Assembly (NCBI RefSeq): GCF_949628265.1
Contig: NC_088790.1
Coordinates: 12,590,545 to 12,654,544 of the forward strand
DNA length: 64,000 bases
Reading direction: 5' to 3'
Origin: Cloeon dipterum
Lineage: Eukaryota > Arthropoda > Insecta > Ephemeroptera > Baetidae
Part shown: in pieces, positions 24,898 to 35,000 of the stretch
Layout of the letters: each line of letters starts with the position of its first letter
Position numbering within the stretch: the stretch's first letter is position 1
Made by a program: the position numbers and the translations under genes
The notes under the pieces: model-generated
Seen by the model: only the letters and a program-made list of their open reading frames with translations
Told to the model about the DNA's origin: nothing
The model's database searches: none

Positions 24898-25199
24898 TTA
24901 GAGTCCACTATTGTAATCCATGTCGGAGACCTTTCGATATTGGTTGTACCGCGTTTCGTAGTGCAGCGGCGGCGTCAGGTTGTTGGTTTCCTTGGGCACG
25001 ATGGGGAAGCAACACCACAGCACAAACGCCACGAACGCAACAAACGTCCCAATCAGCAGAATAAAATCTTCCACAGACTAGAAAAAATTAACATACATAG
25101 TAATCTTGGGGATCATGTTTGAAATTAATGAACTCTTACGGGCTCTTCTCCTAAGAGAATGGAATTGACCAAATACAGAAAATCGTCAAACGGAGTCAT
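24898..25199 (-). CDS. Small single-pass membrane protein, 79 residues
   Basis: Two exons, 25199-25140 and 25077-24898, are joined by a 62-base GTAAGAG...CTAG intron at phase 0. Exon 1 gives MTPFDDFLYLVNSILLGEEP. Exon 2 continues SVEDFILLIGTFVAFVAFVLWCC, a 20-residue hydrophobic helix at about residues 25-43, then a polar tail with FPIVPKE and many Tyr/Arg, ending KVSDMDYNSGL. There is no signal peptide, so this looks like a small integral membrane protein with a short extracytoplasmic or lumenal N-terminus and a 30-residue tail. I do not recognise the family. Support comes from the clean splice pair, the uninterrupted frame and the protein-like composition inside AT-rich DNA. It is head-to-head with Nit2, the start codons being 577 bases apart. 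A minus-strand AATAAA lies at 24513-24518. Confidence 0.7.
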
Positions 25200-25775
25200 C
25201 GCTCTGCTCAAATCAGTTAGTGCATATTGACTGGAAGTGAGGATGTGCTGCAAATATTATAGAAACTGTTACTATCAATTGAAATTTGCAAAATTGTATT
25301 ACATATAAACAATATGTATATATACATACATATGTAGTGGTAAAAACCATTTTTGTTTTTGAAACAATTTACTGCTTTTTAATCCGGTTTTTACCTGTTC
25401 ATTTTAGTTCAGTACTCTCTGGAAGGGTTTCCCTTCCCTTAGATGTTGGTTTCAGCCTCAAAGTTGTAGAATGTTTACGTAAATTAGTAATAAAATGCAT
25501 AAATTGTTGCTCCCCGCATAAACAAGCAAGCTGCCCTCACAGTACTCTCCCGCTGATCGATGACGATCGCTGTTGCTGGCTGACAAGGGGGCGTGGCTGA
25601 CCGTCCTTTGACACACCAGCGGTCGAAAGTAAACATTGCTGGAAGCTGCAAAACTCCCATATCTTCTAGAAGAAAATTTTTGCTCATTTAATTGTCAACC
25701 TCTCTTTAAGAGATTTTCTTTTAATAGTTGGGAAAGCTGTCACTGAAAATCTGAATGAATACAGCAGCTAAAATA
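25200..25775. promoter_or_regulatory. Shared upstream region of the small membrane protein gene and Nit2
   Basis: The 576 bases between two divergent start codons should hold both promoters. A GC-richer core lies at about 25515-25625. A plus-strand run of alternating TATA/CATA sequence occurs at 25314-25332. No TATA box at a decisive distance from either ATG was found. Confidence 0.45.
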
Positions 25776-28700
25776 ATGGCTCGTAAGTGAATTTACTAAA
25801 GCCGGCTTTAGATCTTAATCCTTTTTTCATTTTTTAAATTTGTAAAATTGTGTCACAGGTACCCTGAAGCTGGCTTTGATCCAGATGGAAGTGTCTGCAG
25901 TGAAAGCAGATAATTTGATGCGAGCAATGAGTCTCGTGGGAGAAGCGAAGAAACAAAATGCAGATGTTGTTGTTTTACCTGAATGTTTCAACTCACCTTA
26001 TGGGACAAGTACATATATAGATACACATAATATTTTATACTGTTAATATATATGTATAAATTTTATTCTGCAATGTGTTTAATAGATTATTATTTTCAGA
26101 ACATTTTGAGCCCAATGCAGAAGAAGTTCCCACTGGAGAGAGCTGCACCTCACTCTCTGATGCAGCTAAAACCAATAAAGTGCATTTGATTGGTGGCTCC
26201 ATTCCCGAGAGACTTGTGGAGAATGGAACCGCCAAGTTGTTCAATACGTCCACTGTTTGGTCCCCTGAAGGGACACTGATGGCCAAGCACCAGAAAGTGA
26301 GCATAGTTTTTCTTCGTCGACATGTTTAAAATTTGATTTATTCGATAGGTGCATTTGTTTGATATTGACATTCCTGGAAAGATCACTTTCAAGGAGTCGG
26401 AGACTCTATCTCCTGGTAGAGGTCTCACTACTTTTGATATTGGCAGCTGGAAAGTGGGCTTGGGCATTTGCTATGATTTGCGTTTCAACGAAATGGCCAC
26501 AATTTATAGAAAAATGGGTAAGAAATTAGTCATGTATGGAAAACTAAGAATTTTTGAAAAGGTATGTTTCTTCATAAATAGAAATTATACTCAAAAGATA
26601 ATTATATTCTATTAAAGAGCTTGATTCATAGCTAGTTAGTATCAAGAAACTCCATCTCTTCATAGCCTTCTAAAGGATTTTGAGAACTTTATATTTTTTA
26701 TTTAAAATTACAAAAAATAAAGAATTAGTGCATTAAAAGGAGCTTAACGAAATTTAAAAATAAAATATTTTTTATGTTCAGCCTGGTATCCAGATAAATC
26801 TAATTTGAACGACATAATTTTAATGCACTCTAGCATGAATTCATTTGTCATTTCATGTGACATTTTTTTTTTAAATAGGAAATGCAACAGGGTTTGTTAA
26901 GTCAAGAAAAAAACGTGAATGATGGTTTTATTTAATGGTTTTATGAATGGTTTTATTTAACATATATTAACTCTGCTCAACTGATGTCCAGAATAATTTG
27001 GACACTGCAATCTTAGAATTTCGCAACAAACTGTCAATTTTTTACTTTCAATGAAAATTAAAAATTTTAGGATTTAATTCCATTTAAGCTTTTCCACAAA
27101 ATTCTGCTAAAATCCATCTATTGCATTATCACCCTTTTTTCATTTTTCATCATGGAATAATATATTTGGAAGGATCTAAATCAAGTGACACCCCCCTTGG
27201 CAAGTGGTCTTCAGATTTTGATAAAATTCGGTGGAGATGTTGCCCTAGGGGACCTAAGTTGAACCCTAAAATATTAGGTGAAAATTCCAAAAATTGCCCA
27301 TTTTACAGGGGTTCAAAATTTGAGATTTTTGAAAAAGGTGATGTTTTCGGCGATTTGTAACTTTGACCCTGTTTGTGGTAAACACAAAAATTTGGTATCC
27401 AAAATAATCTACGTTTAATGCCAAACAACTTCCCCACGACAACCAACTTCGTAGGTCAAAGGTCAAGGTCACTAAATTCGGGTCACATTTTTCAAAAAAA
27501 TCCCACATACCCTAGTACATAAAATTTTGAAAATTCAAAATAGCCAAAATGTGCCTCATATTCATGGTAACAACATATAAAAAATTGGTGAGACTTATTT
27601 TTTTCTTTTTCGAGATATTTTGAATTGAGTGTTAAAAACCGGTGTTTTCCGGGTCTTCTGATCGCAAATAAAAACACGTTTTCCGCTTAATCTCAGCTTC
27701 TATGGGTCCGATTTAGAAAAACCGCACACCATTTGATACGTAATGACCTCCCCTAGGTAATGCAAGGGATCATAAGGGTGCCCACCCCCTTCGAACCCTT
27801 AACCACCCCCTGGAAATCCGAAAAATTTTTTTTTTTCAAATATTTACTCTCTAACTCGATTAATTAAGCAAAATACTAATCAAACATGTTTTAAAATAAT
27901 TAAAATATAAAATATTTTCATTTACTTTGTAGAAAAATAACTTTAAAAAAGTAAAATTACTATTAATAAAATAATTTAAGTTTATTTTAAATATATAATT
28001 ATTTTCGGTTTTTGTTTATTCAAAATAGCTGATTTTTTTATTTTTTTTAAAGAATCTTAAAATATATTTTATATTTTACAGTGTTTCTTTATAAATACAA
28101 AGAAATGCAACCAATATCAATAATTTGTTAAACACACAATTTTCACCAAATGCTTATGGTTTTACAAATATTAATGGTTGCATTTATTTATAATAATAAA
28201 AGAACACTCTAAAATATAAAATATATTTTAAGATTCTTTAAAAAAAAATAAAAAAATCAGCTATTTTGAATAAACAAAAACCGAAAATAATTTTATATTT
28301 AAAATAAACTTAAATTATTTTATTAATAGCAATTTTACCTTTTTAAAGTTATTTTTCTACAAAGTAAATGAAAATATTTTATATTTTAATTATTTTAAAA
28401 CATGTTTGATTAGTATTTTGCTTAATTAATCGAGTTAGAGAGTAAATATTTGAAAAAAAATTTTTTCGGATTTCCAGGGGGTGGTTAAGGGTTCGAAGGG
28501 GGTGGGCACCCTTATGATCCCTTGCATTACCTAGGGGAGGTCATTACGTATCAAATGGTGTGCGGTTTTTCTAAATCGGACCCATAGAAGCTGAGATTAA
28601 GCGGAAAACGTGTTTTTATTTGCGATCAGAAGACCCGGAAAACACCGGTTTTTAACACTCAATTCAAAATATCTCGAAAAAGAAAAAAATAAGTCTCGCC

Positions 28701-30055
28701 AATTTTTTATATGTTGTTACCATGAATATGAGGCACATTTTGGCTATTTTGAATTTTCAAAATTTTATGTACTAGGGTATGTGGGATTTTTTTGAAAAAT
28801 GTGACCCGAATTTAGTGACCTTGACCTTTGACCTACGAAGTTGGTTGTCGTGGGGAAGTTGTTTGGCATTAAACGTAGATTATTTTGGATACCAAATTTT
28901 TGTGTTTACCACAAACAGGGTCAAAGTTACAAATCGCCGAAAACATCACCTTTTTCAAAAATCTCAAATTTTGAACCCCTGTAAAATGGGCAATTTTTGG
29001 AATTTTCACCTAATATTTTAGGGTTCAACTTAGGTCCCCTAGGGCAACATCTCCACCGAATTTTATCAAAATCTGAAGACCACTTGCCAAGGGGGGTGTC
29101 ACTTGATTTAGATCCTTCCATTTGGTTCATGCATTTTGGTTATGTTTCAGGATGCAGTCTGCTTTTGTACCCTGGTGCGTTCAACATGACCACTGGACCG
29201 CTGCACTGGGAGCTGTTGATCAGGGCCAGGGCCGTGGATACGCAGTGCTACGTCGCAGCGATCGCTCCCGCCAGGACTAAGGGCGCTGGCTATCAGAGCT
29301 ACGGCAACTCCATGCTTGTGGATCCTTGGGGAAAGATTCTCTGCAGGGCTGATGCTGACGAGGAAATCATCTACGCTGACATAGGTAGGAATTAACTATT
29401 TATTTGTTTTTTTTTTCTTCAGCCTGAGAAATTTTCTCATAAGCTGACTTTCAACAGAGATGCGTTGTTTTGTGTATTGCTAATTTTCTTACACAAGAAA
29501 TTTTATATTCAGAGGCTCTAAGGGCTATTTTCTTTAACTGATTTTCTTTACAAGTATAGTATGGTTGGTTTTAATTTGAAAGATATTTAATCTGTGACTT
29601 AAAAAATTAAAAGTATTTTCCTAAGTTGGAAATGGAAAATTTAAATTTGCTTGTATGATCAGGAATTGCAAACTTTAATAAATTGTGCAGTGATAGTGAT
29701 AGGAATTAAATAATCAGTCGCAGTACTGGTTTGCATTGAAATTTTGGCTAATCCCAAGCCTCATCAGAAAACCTGGCTCTAGAAACACTTACCTAGTCCT
29801 TCTCCCGCCAAATGGGGAAATATTTTCATGGCAGTGCGAGTGACTCCAGAAGCCTCTTTGGTGTCTGTCGCCACCCCTTTCTATTTGATTCTGTTATATG
29901 CAGCAATTTAAGAAAATTTCTTATGTTTATTTATTTATTAAAAACTAAAAAAATCTATACCTTTTGCAGACCTGTCTACTGTAGAAGAATTCAGACAGCA
30001 AATTCCAGTCTACTCTCAAAGGAGGACTGACCTCTATGATACTGTCGAAAAGTGA
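25776..30055 (+). CDS. Nit2: Omega-amidase NIT2 (nitrilase-like protein 2)
   Basis: Six exons (25776-25782, 25859-26008, 26100-26296, 26349-26517, 29151-29384, 29970-30055) give 280 residues, close to the 276 of human NIT2. The enzyme hydrolyses alpha-ketoglutaramate and alpha-ketosuccinamate to the keto acid and ammonia, completing the glutamine transaminase pathway in cytosol and mitochondria. The carbon-nitrogen hydrolase catalytic triad is intact: Glu44 in VVVLPECF, Lys118 in AKHQKVHLFD, Cys159 in [10 protein letters not shown]. Other family blocks are [37 protein letters not shown] and the C-terminal [18 protein letters not shown]. The first exon codes only seven bases, ATGGCTC, before a GTAAGT donor. 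Intron 4 is 2.6 kb because of a foldback element; the others are 52-585 bases. No frameshift or stop was seen, so the gene should be functional. Confidence 0.96.
26518..27163 (+). other. Nit2 intron 4, part before the foldback
   Basis: This AT-rich sequence follows the GTAAGAA donor. A short local duplication around ggttttattta is visible at 26924-26959. No coding exon is seen. Confidence 0.6.
27453..27471 (+). promoter_or_regulatory. Three direct AGGTCA half-sites in left arm of the foldback
   Basis: AGGTCA occurs at 27453-27458, 27460-27465 and 27466-27471. The first two form a DR1, the usual HNF4/USP-RXR type target. The last two abut, giving the extended TCAAGGTCA half-site read by FTZ-F1/ERR-type monomers. 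Function is inferred from motif only. Confidence 0.45.
28816..28834 (-). promoter_or_regulatory. Mirror copy of the three AGGTCA half-sites, right arm
   Basis: TGACCT occurs at 28816-28821, 28822-28827 and 28829-28834, the exact inverted counterpart of the left-arm cluster, preserved without a mismatch. Confidence 0.45.
29385..29969 (+). other. Nit2 intron 5
   Basis: The intron runs from GTAGGA to CTTTTGCAG. It is AT-rich with no internal exon that I can support. Confidence 0.65.
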
Positions 30056-31204
30056 GCAAACTCTTTATCCTACTTATTGAGATTTAGCTGATCCTAAGGG
30101 CTGACCTAAAAGGTCAGATGTGCTGCCTGAATTGCAAATCAATATGAGATCTTGTCTTTGTGAAATACTTGAAAATATATATTTTGATTTGATAAAATCC
30201 AACATTCTTCTTTAGAATTTTCTAGACTTTCGTCCTCTCCTTATTTGCAAATTAGGTATTTTGCCGCTGGGTTTGTCGCGAGAGAATGGAATACGTGGAA
30301 GCATGTGTGTTGGTGGGTCGTTTTCGTTTAGTTCTTGACATTGGCGTGTTTAAGTTTGTTGACATCAGCAAGGGGCATTAATTTCATCTGCGCGGCTTGA
30401 GCATAAGTGGGCCAACAACTGGTGGTATTTCGAAATGCGTGCGAGAGGAGAGGTCGCGAGAAATGAGCAAGAAAGATGAAACCCGCCCGGCAGGTAGTGG
30501 TGGCCACCTGACCGGCCATTTCACATTAAAAAAAAAATCGGCTCTCACGCAGCAGCGGTGCCGGCAAGACCCACTTGAATACTGATCTGCAGCTTGAGAT
30601 GCTCTCTCAAGTACAGTTATCTGTCGGATTATGTAAATTACTCGAGATTGGCCGTTTAGATTGTTTTAGCGTCCAATTATTCACGCCGGGCCACCGAAAA
30701 ATTGGGTGAACGGAGCGAGTTAGCAATGAAATACACGTTTTATGGCTTTTGTACACTTTATTACATAATAAGAAAAGACAGAGGCGCTTCGGAAACAGAA
30801 GGGAAACAACATTTTCAGCCACCGCGCCTGCTGCAATTTGAGCAGACGACAAAGTGGGCACCGGTGTGATTATTTTTAATTTTAAATAATTGCAATAAAT
30901 TAATTAATTAATAAATAACGCACAGTCCGAGTCAATAGAGAGAGTGATTGAGTGAGAAAAAACAGTTCGGAAGAAAGTCTGTGAGCAGAGGTGGTTGAAG
31001 AGGGCAAGATTGAGCAATGTGTTGGTGGTTTTTGATTTTCTGGCAGTCCTGAGGTTTTGTTTGTAAACGGTAGAGAGTTTGGAGAGGGTGCAGTCAGTCG
31101 AAATGCCGGCGTCAGTCCGTCATTTTAGGTTTGGAAGAGAGACATAGAGCAGGGAGAAAAAGTCGGGAAAAGTCAAGAGTCTGCTGCCGCTGGTTGCTGG
31201 CGCT
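30056..31204. other. Convergent 3' flanks of Nit2 and the first Osiris gene
   Basis: Nit2 (+) and the first Osiris gene (-) end towards each other here. A minus-strand AATAAA at 30757-30762 could end the Osiris mRNA and a plus-strand AATAAA at about 30891-30896 could serve a long Nit2 3' UTR. A GC-richer block lies at 30380-30560. No coding gene is seen. Confidence 0.45.
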
Positions 31205-31949
31205 TTACTGGGGAGCGTGGGCGCTGTAGGCCAGGTTGTCGGCGGAGCGGCCGTAGTGGTGGTCGCTTTCGTAGCCGTGGGAGGACACAACCTCAACGGT
31301 CTTGTGGCCGCCAAGCAACTTCTGCAGGCCGATCAGGGCGGAGAGGACGAGAGCGATCTTGCCGACGACCAGAGCCTTGAAGGCCAGGATGAAGAGGGCA
31401 CCGATGATGAGGGGAACCAGGGCGATGGCCTTGAGCTTCAGGGCCAACAGAAGGGGCAGCAGGAACTTCTTCTTCTTCTTGCGGCCTGCGGACGAAAGTA
31501 GAGGAAAGTGTTTTGAATGAAATGCATTTTTAAAATAGAAAATGTAGTATTTTGAAAATGTGATGCTTACCCTCCTCAACAGAGCGCTTCATTTCATCGA
31601 TGGACTCCTCGGGCAGTTTGACCTGCAGGGTGTGGGTGGAGAGGAAACGGGCGACGCGTTCGACCAGCAGCTGCTGGACCTGGTTCTCGCGCTCATCGGC
31701 GTCGGAGGGCAGGGAGTCTTCCAAGTTGTTGAGGGCACGGCCGGCCTTAGCGGGCTCTCCGACGAGGACAACACCGTCGGTGAGCTCAACCTTTCCTTGC
31801 TGGTTGAGGTTGTCGACGAACTTGAGGGCCCTCATCTGCAGGCACAGGCTCAAGCCCTGGCCGCCGCAGCCCATCCAGTCGGGCTGCTGCGAAGGCAGAG
31901 CCATGGCGCCGACCGCCATCAAACACAAGACACCAGCGATTCTGTTCAT
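31205..31949 (-). CDS. Osi: Osiris family protein (copy 1, 219 aa)
   Basis: Two exons, 31949-31571 and 31485-31205, are joined at phase 1 (GAG GAG G/GTAAG...GCAG/GC CGC). Osiris (DUF1676) proteins are insect-specific, enter the secretory or endosomal path, and in flies are expressed in cuticle-forming cells, trachea and air sacs. A signal peptide covers residues 1-17 (MNRIAGVLCLMAVGAMA). The two-cysteine region follows (MGCGGQGLSLCLQMRALKFVDNL), then an acidic stretch and RVARFLSTHTLQVKLPE. A basic RKKKKK leads into a hydrophobic run at about 134-184 ending SALIGLQKLLGG. The C-terminus has the family's LAYSAH motif. Codon use is strongly GC-biased against the AT-rich surroundings, so long antisense frames appear but are not genes. 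I cannot assign the Osi number. It has a good TATA+Inr promoter and a 5' UTR of about 21 bases. Confidence 0.93.
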
Positions 31950-31964
31950 CCTTAATTTTGGACC

Positions 31965-32046
31965 GAAACTGATGCAACAATCAGTCTCGACGGCTCTTTT
32001 ATTCCCTTGGTACGCCGGGGCAAGAGGAAGGAGAGAGAGAGAGAGA
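31965..32046 (-). promoter_or_regulatory. Core promoter of Osiris copy 1, with GA repeat
   Basis: On the minus strand AATAAAAG (32003-31996) lies about 30 bases before TCAGTTTC (31972-31965), a consensus initiator with A at 31970. Some 30-45 bases further upstream is a (GA)8 tract at 32031-32046, a potential GAGA-factor site. Spacing is canonical. Confidence 0.65.
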
Positions 32047-35000
32047 AAGAGCGCGCGCGGCGGAAAGCATGTCAAGAAGGGGGCCGAGGTAAGGCACCGC
32101 GCGCCAGCGATGGACCCTGCCGCGGAAGCCAGCCGCCAGGCCCCTCTTCTCCCCGGCAGCGCGCGGATGCTGCTCCGCACACCTATGAACTTCACCTTGG
32201 CCTCCATCGGCACGCAGATTCATTTTCATACGCCGTGATTATAATAACCCACATTGACGACTGGCTGCTGTTTTTGCTCCAGAGGCGATACATTCCGCTG
32301 CCGTTGCTAGCTCGGCGGTGATCGCACTCGATTCATCTGCTGCTACTGATATGCATCATGCACTTTCTTTTTCGCTGCTTTGTCTGACTTCTTGGGCAGA
32401 TTCACTAACCTGTTCTTGTCTGTCCAGATCAACGCGTTTGCATTAAAAGCAGTTCAGTGAACCTATTGATCAAAGCTACTTACGCGTACAAAAGAAAAGC
32501 AACAACTTTAGACGACAAACCAGGGTTTGGGAAGAGGGCGCATTGTGAAAATAATTTCCCGTGTTTATTTATTTATTTATTTTAACTGGAAATTTTTTAC
32601 TCACGTTTTCGGAATAATTAAAACATCAGGAATAATACTTTCCCATGATGATTCACTGATGTAATTTAGAAATTTATGCACCAACAAATTCTATTAAAAT
32701 CAATTAAAAATGTTAATTCTTAAAGAGTGTTGAAGTTGAGTGAACTTTTATACTGTTGATTTTTTTTTCATTTTGGACCAGTCAACATAAAAAAATGGAA
32801 TTTAGGACTAATGCAAAATTTTGCTCCATTGACGATATTTCAACAAAGCTATTTTTCAAGTGTAATTTTATTAGAATTTTGTATTATGTACAGTTTTAGT
32901 AACTTAACTGGAAATATTTTCTGTTGCTTAACTTTCTTTCACAGTTTTAAGATTTGCTTTTGACTTTTATGATAACTAAAAATAATGAACACTAACTACG
33001 CCCAGCTTTTTTAAAAATAAGTTTTAGTCAATAAATCTTCCAAAAAACACATTTGCCCGTTTTTTAGAGAATAATTTACGTTAAAAGTTCAAACAATTGT
33101 TTTGAAGCGATCGTACTTTTCTTGCTGTTTTGTTAAAAAAAAAGACTGAGAATACTGCAAATCTGGCGGGGAACGAGCTGATTTGATGATATCAGACAAT
33201 TCTACTCATAATTTTACTTAGTTAACAATAAAATAATCATACGCCCATCATTCTCTCATCATTGGCAATTTATGCATCCATCCATTCAGGTATTCTATTA
33301 TTTGCTTCCTTTCGCCGGCTCAATAACAATCAGTTGGCAAACAATAAAACAACTTTCGGCTCTCGCATGCACTTATATAAATCAAATTCGCGCCCGGCGT
33401 GAATCGAATTTTCCCGTGCACGATTCGGCGTCGATAAATCACTGCGTGCAGAGCAGAGGTCTGAAATACGAAAAGGCGTATTGGAGAAAAGGATCTGCGC
33501 CGCGCTCGTCTGCATCCTGCTGAAATAAAAGAGATATGCTCTGCGCGAAATTCAGGTCAGCAGCCCCGCGTGCGTCGTCTGCCTGCTTTTCTCTAGGATA
33601 TGTGTCGCGGCGATTTCAGACTAATTGTTGCCGCGGCCAACAATCGGCCGAAATGGAAACCGAAGCGAATTTTCTCTTTTTTTCATTGAAGCAGAGAATG
33701 AAAAATAGTAGTAGCAGCAGCATCCAGCCAGCCTGATGTAACTTCACACAAACTCGCACGCTTCTTTTTGCCATTGCAGCACGTGGACTGTAGAAAGTGT
33801 ATCAGTCGAGGAGTAAAATTCGACGCCGCCGGGCCTTTCCGCCCAGCAGCACTGCGGCCCCGCAGTAAAATTTACTGTAATTGCTTCCGAAGCTGGTTTT
33901 ATGAATGAAATTGAAGGCACCTCTCAAATCAACGTGAAATTTCAGCCTTCAGGTCCAAATATACTGCCTCTTAAAAAGGATCTTCCTCATTTGCTTTTGT
34001 GGCACAGAAATCAGAGAAGCAAATTACATGCGTTTGGGACATTGAATTAGGCTAATCTCATACAAGTCTATTAACTCATGCAAATGGCGCTACACGTCCC
34101 TTCAAGAGACGGTCAACTCAGCTTGAATTATAATACTAACAATTATTTGAATTTCACCATGTAATTACCAAACCTAAGACCAAACTACGCAAAAAATGGT
34201 CTAGCAATAATTGATTTCTTTAAAAATAGTTGTAAACAACTGAAATAATATCTAAAATTTGTTGAAATATAGTATTTTTCTTGAACGTTATCTTTTACTA
34301 TCATGATTTGGACTGTAAAATTTAAGTCATTTTTTCGGGTTTTTGGTCGATTTTTAGAGCCTAAAACAAGCACGAATTTAATCTATCTTAGACAATATTA
34401 ATCAGTATTTCCCTATTCTATTCTTAGAGGTGTATCGGTGTACAGATCGAAATAAAATATTATCTTTGTTTAATTTGATAACAGGCAAGACCTTCCTAAA
34501 ACTGAAAAACCCTCAGCTAATTTTTAATTATGGTTAAAATCAGTTCAAATGTCTTAAAACTGAATTATATCCGTGCAATTCCCTTTGATGTACTGGAAAA
34601 TGCGGTGGTCTTAATTGAACACTAAAAAAATGCCGCACAATAATTGCACGTAGAGATTTTTAAACTTTTCAAATCTCCAGAACAATTTATCTTTTTAGTC
34701 ATATTCTAATTTAGAAATTTTAAACTGTGTTCCAAATCGGGCTGACTGGTGCAATAAATGTGTTTTCTAAGATCACGAAGACGAGTCGTGCCTGCGATTT
34801 TGGCCGCAAATTCGGTCATAAAAGCGTGAGCGCGTACGCGACCCATAACCGAGCAAGCACGAGCTGGAGGTGCCCAATTAAAAGATTTTGGGAGAGCAGT
34901 AAACCGACTCCAGCCCCTCGGAATCGGATCGCGCGGCTTGCTCTCCGCGGCGATAATCCCGAAGCGAACGCTAGTTAGGCCCGGTCCAAAGTGTGTGTGT

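Larger units (their letters stand above)
27168..29119. mobile_element. 1.95-kb foldback (palindromic) element in Nit2 intron 4
   Basis: The two arms, about 27168-28120 and 28165-29119, are inverted copies of each other with only a handful of differences; even the central part (for example aatgcaacc against ggttgcatt) still pairs, leaving a loop of some 45 bases. The outer ends are GGAAGGATC and GATCCTTCC, flanked on both sides by ATTT (27164-27167 and 29120-29123), a likely 4-bp target-site duplication. No arm encodes a recognisable transposase; mirrored frames of 61-80 codons in both arms are by-products. It is thus a non-autonomous foldback or long-terminal-inverted-repeat DNA element. The right end stops 31 bases before the exon 5 acceptor at 29150. 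High arm identity suggests recent insertion or gene conversion between arms. Confidence 0.85.

Noticed and set aside
27266..29130. Mirrored frames of 61, 80 and 67-79 codons in the Nit2 intron
   Set aside because: They appear identically in both arms of the palindrome, have no domain, and lack any splice or start evidence; they reflect the repeat, not genes.
31560..32238. 131- and 212-codon plus-strand frames
   Set aside because: They are shadows of Osiris copy 1 and its GC-rich promoter region, with low-complexity Arg/Ser-rich translation.
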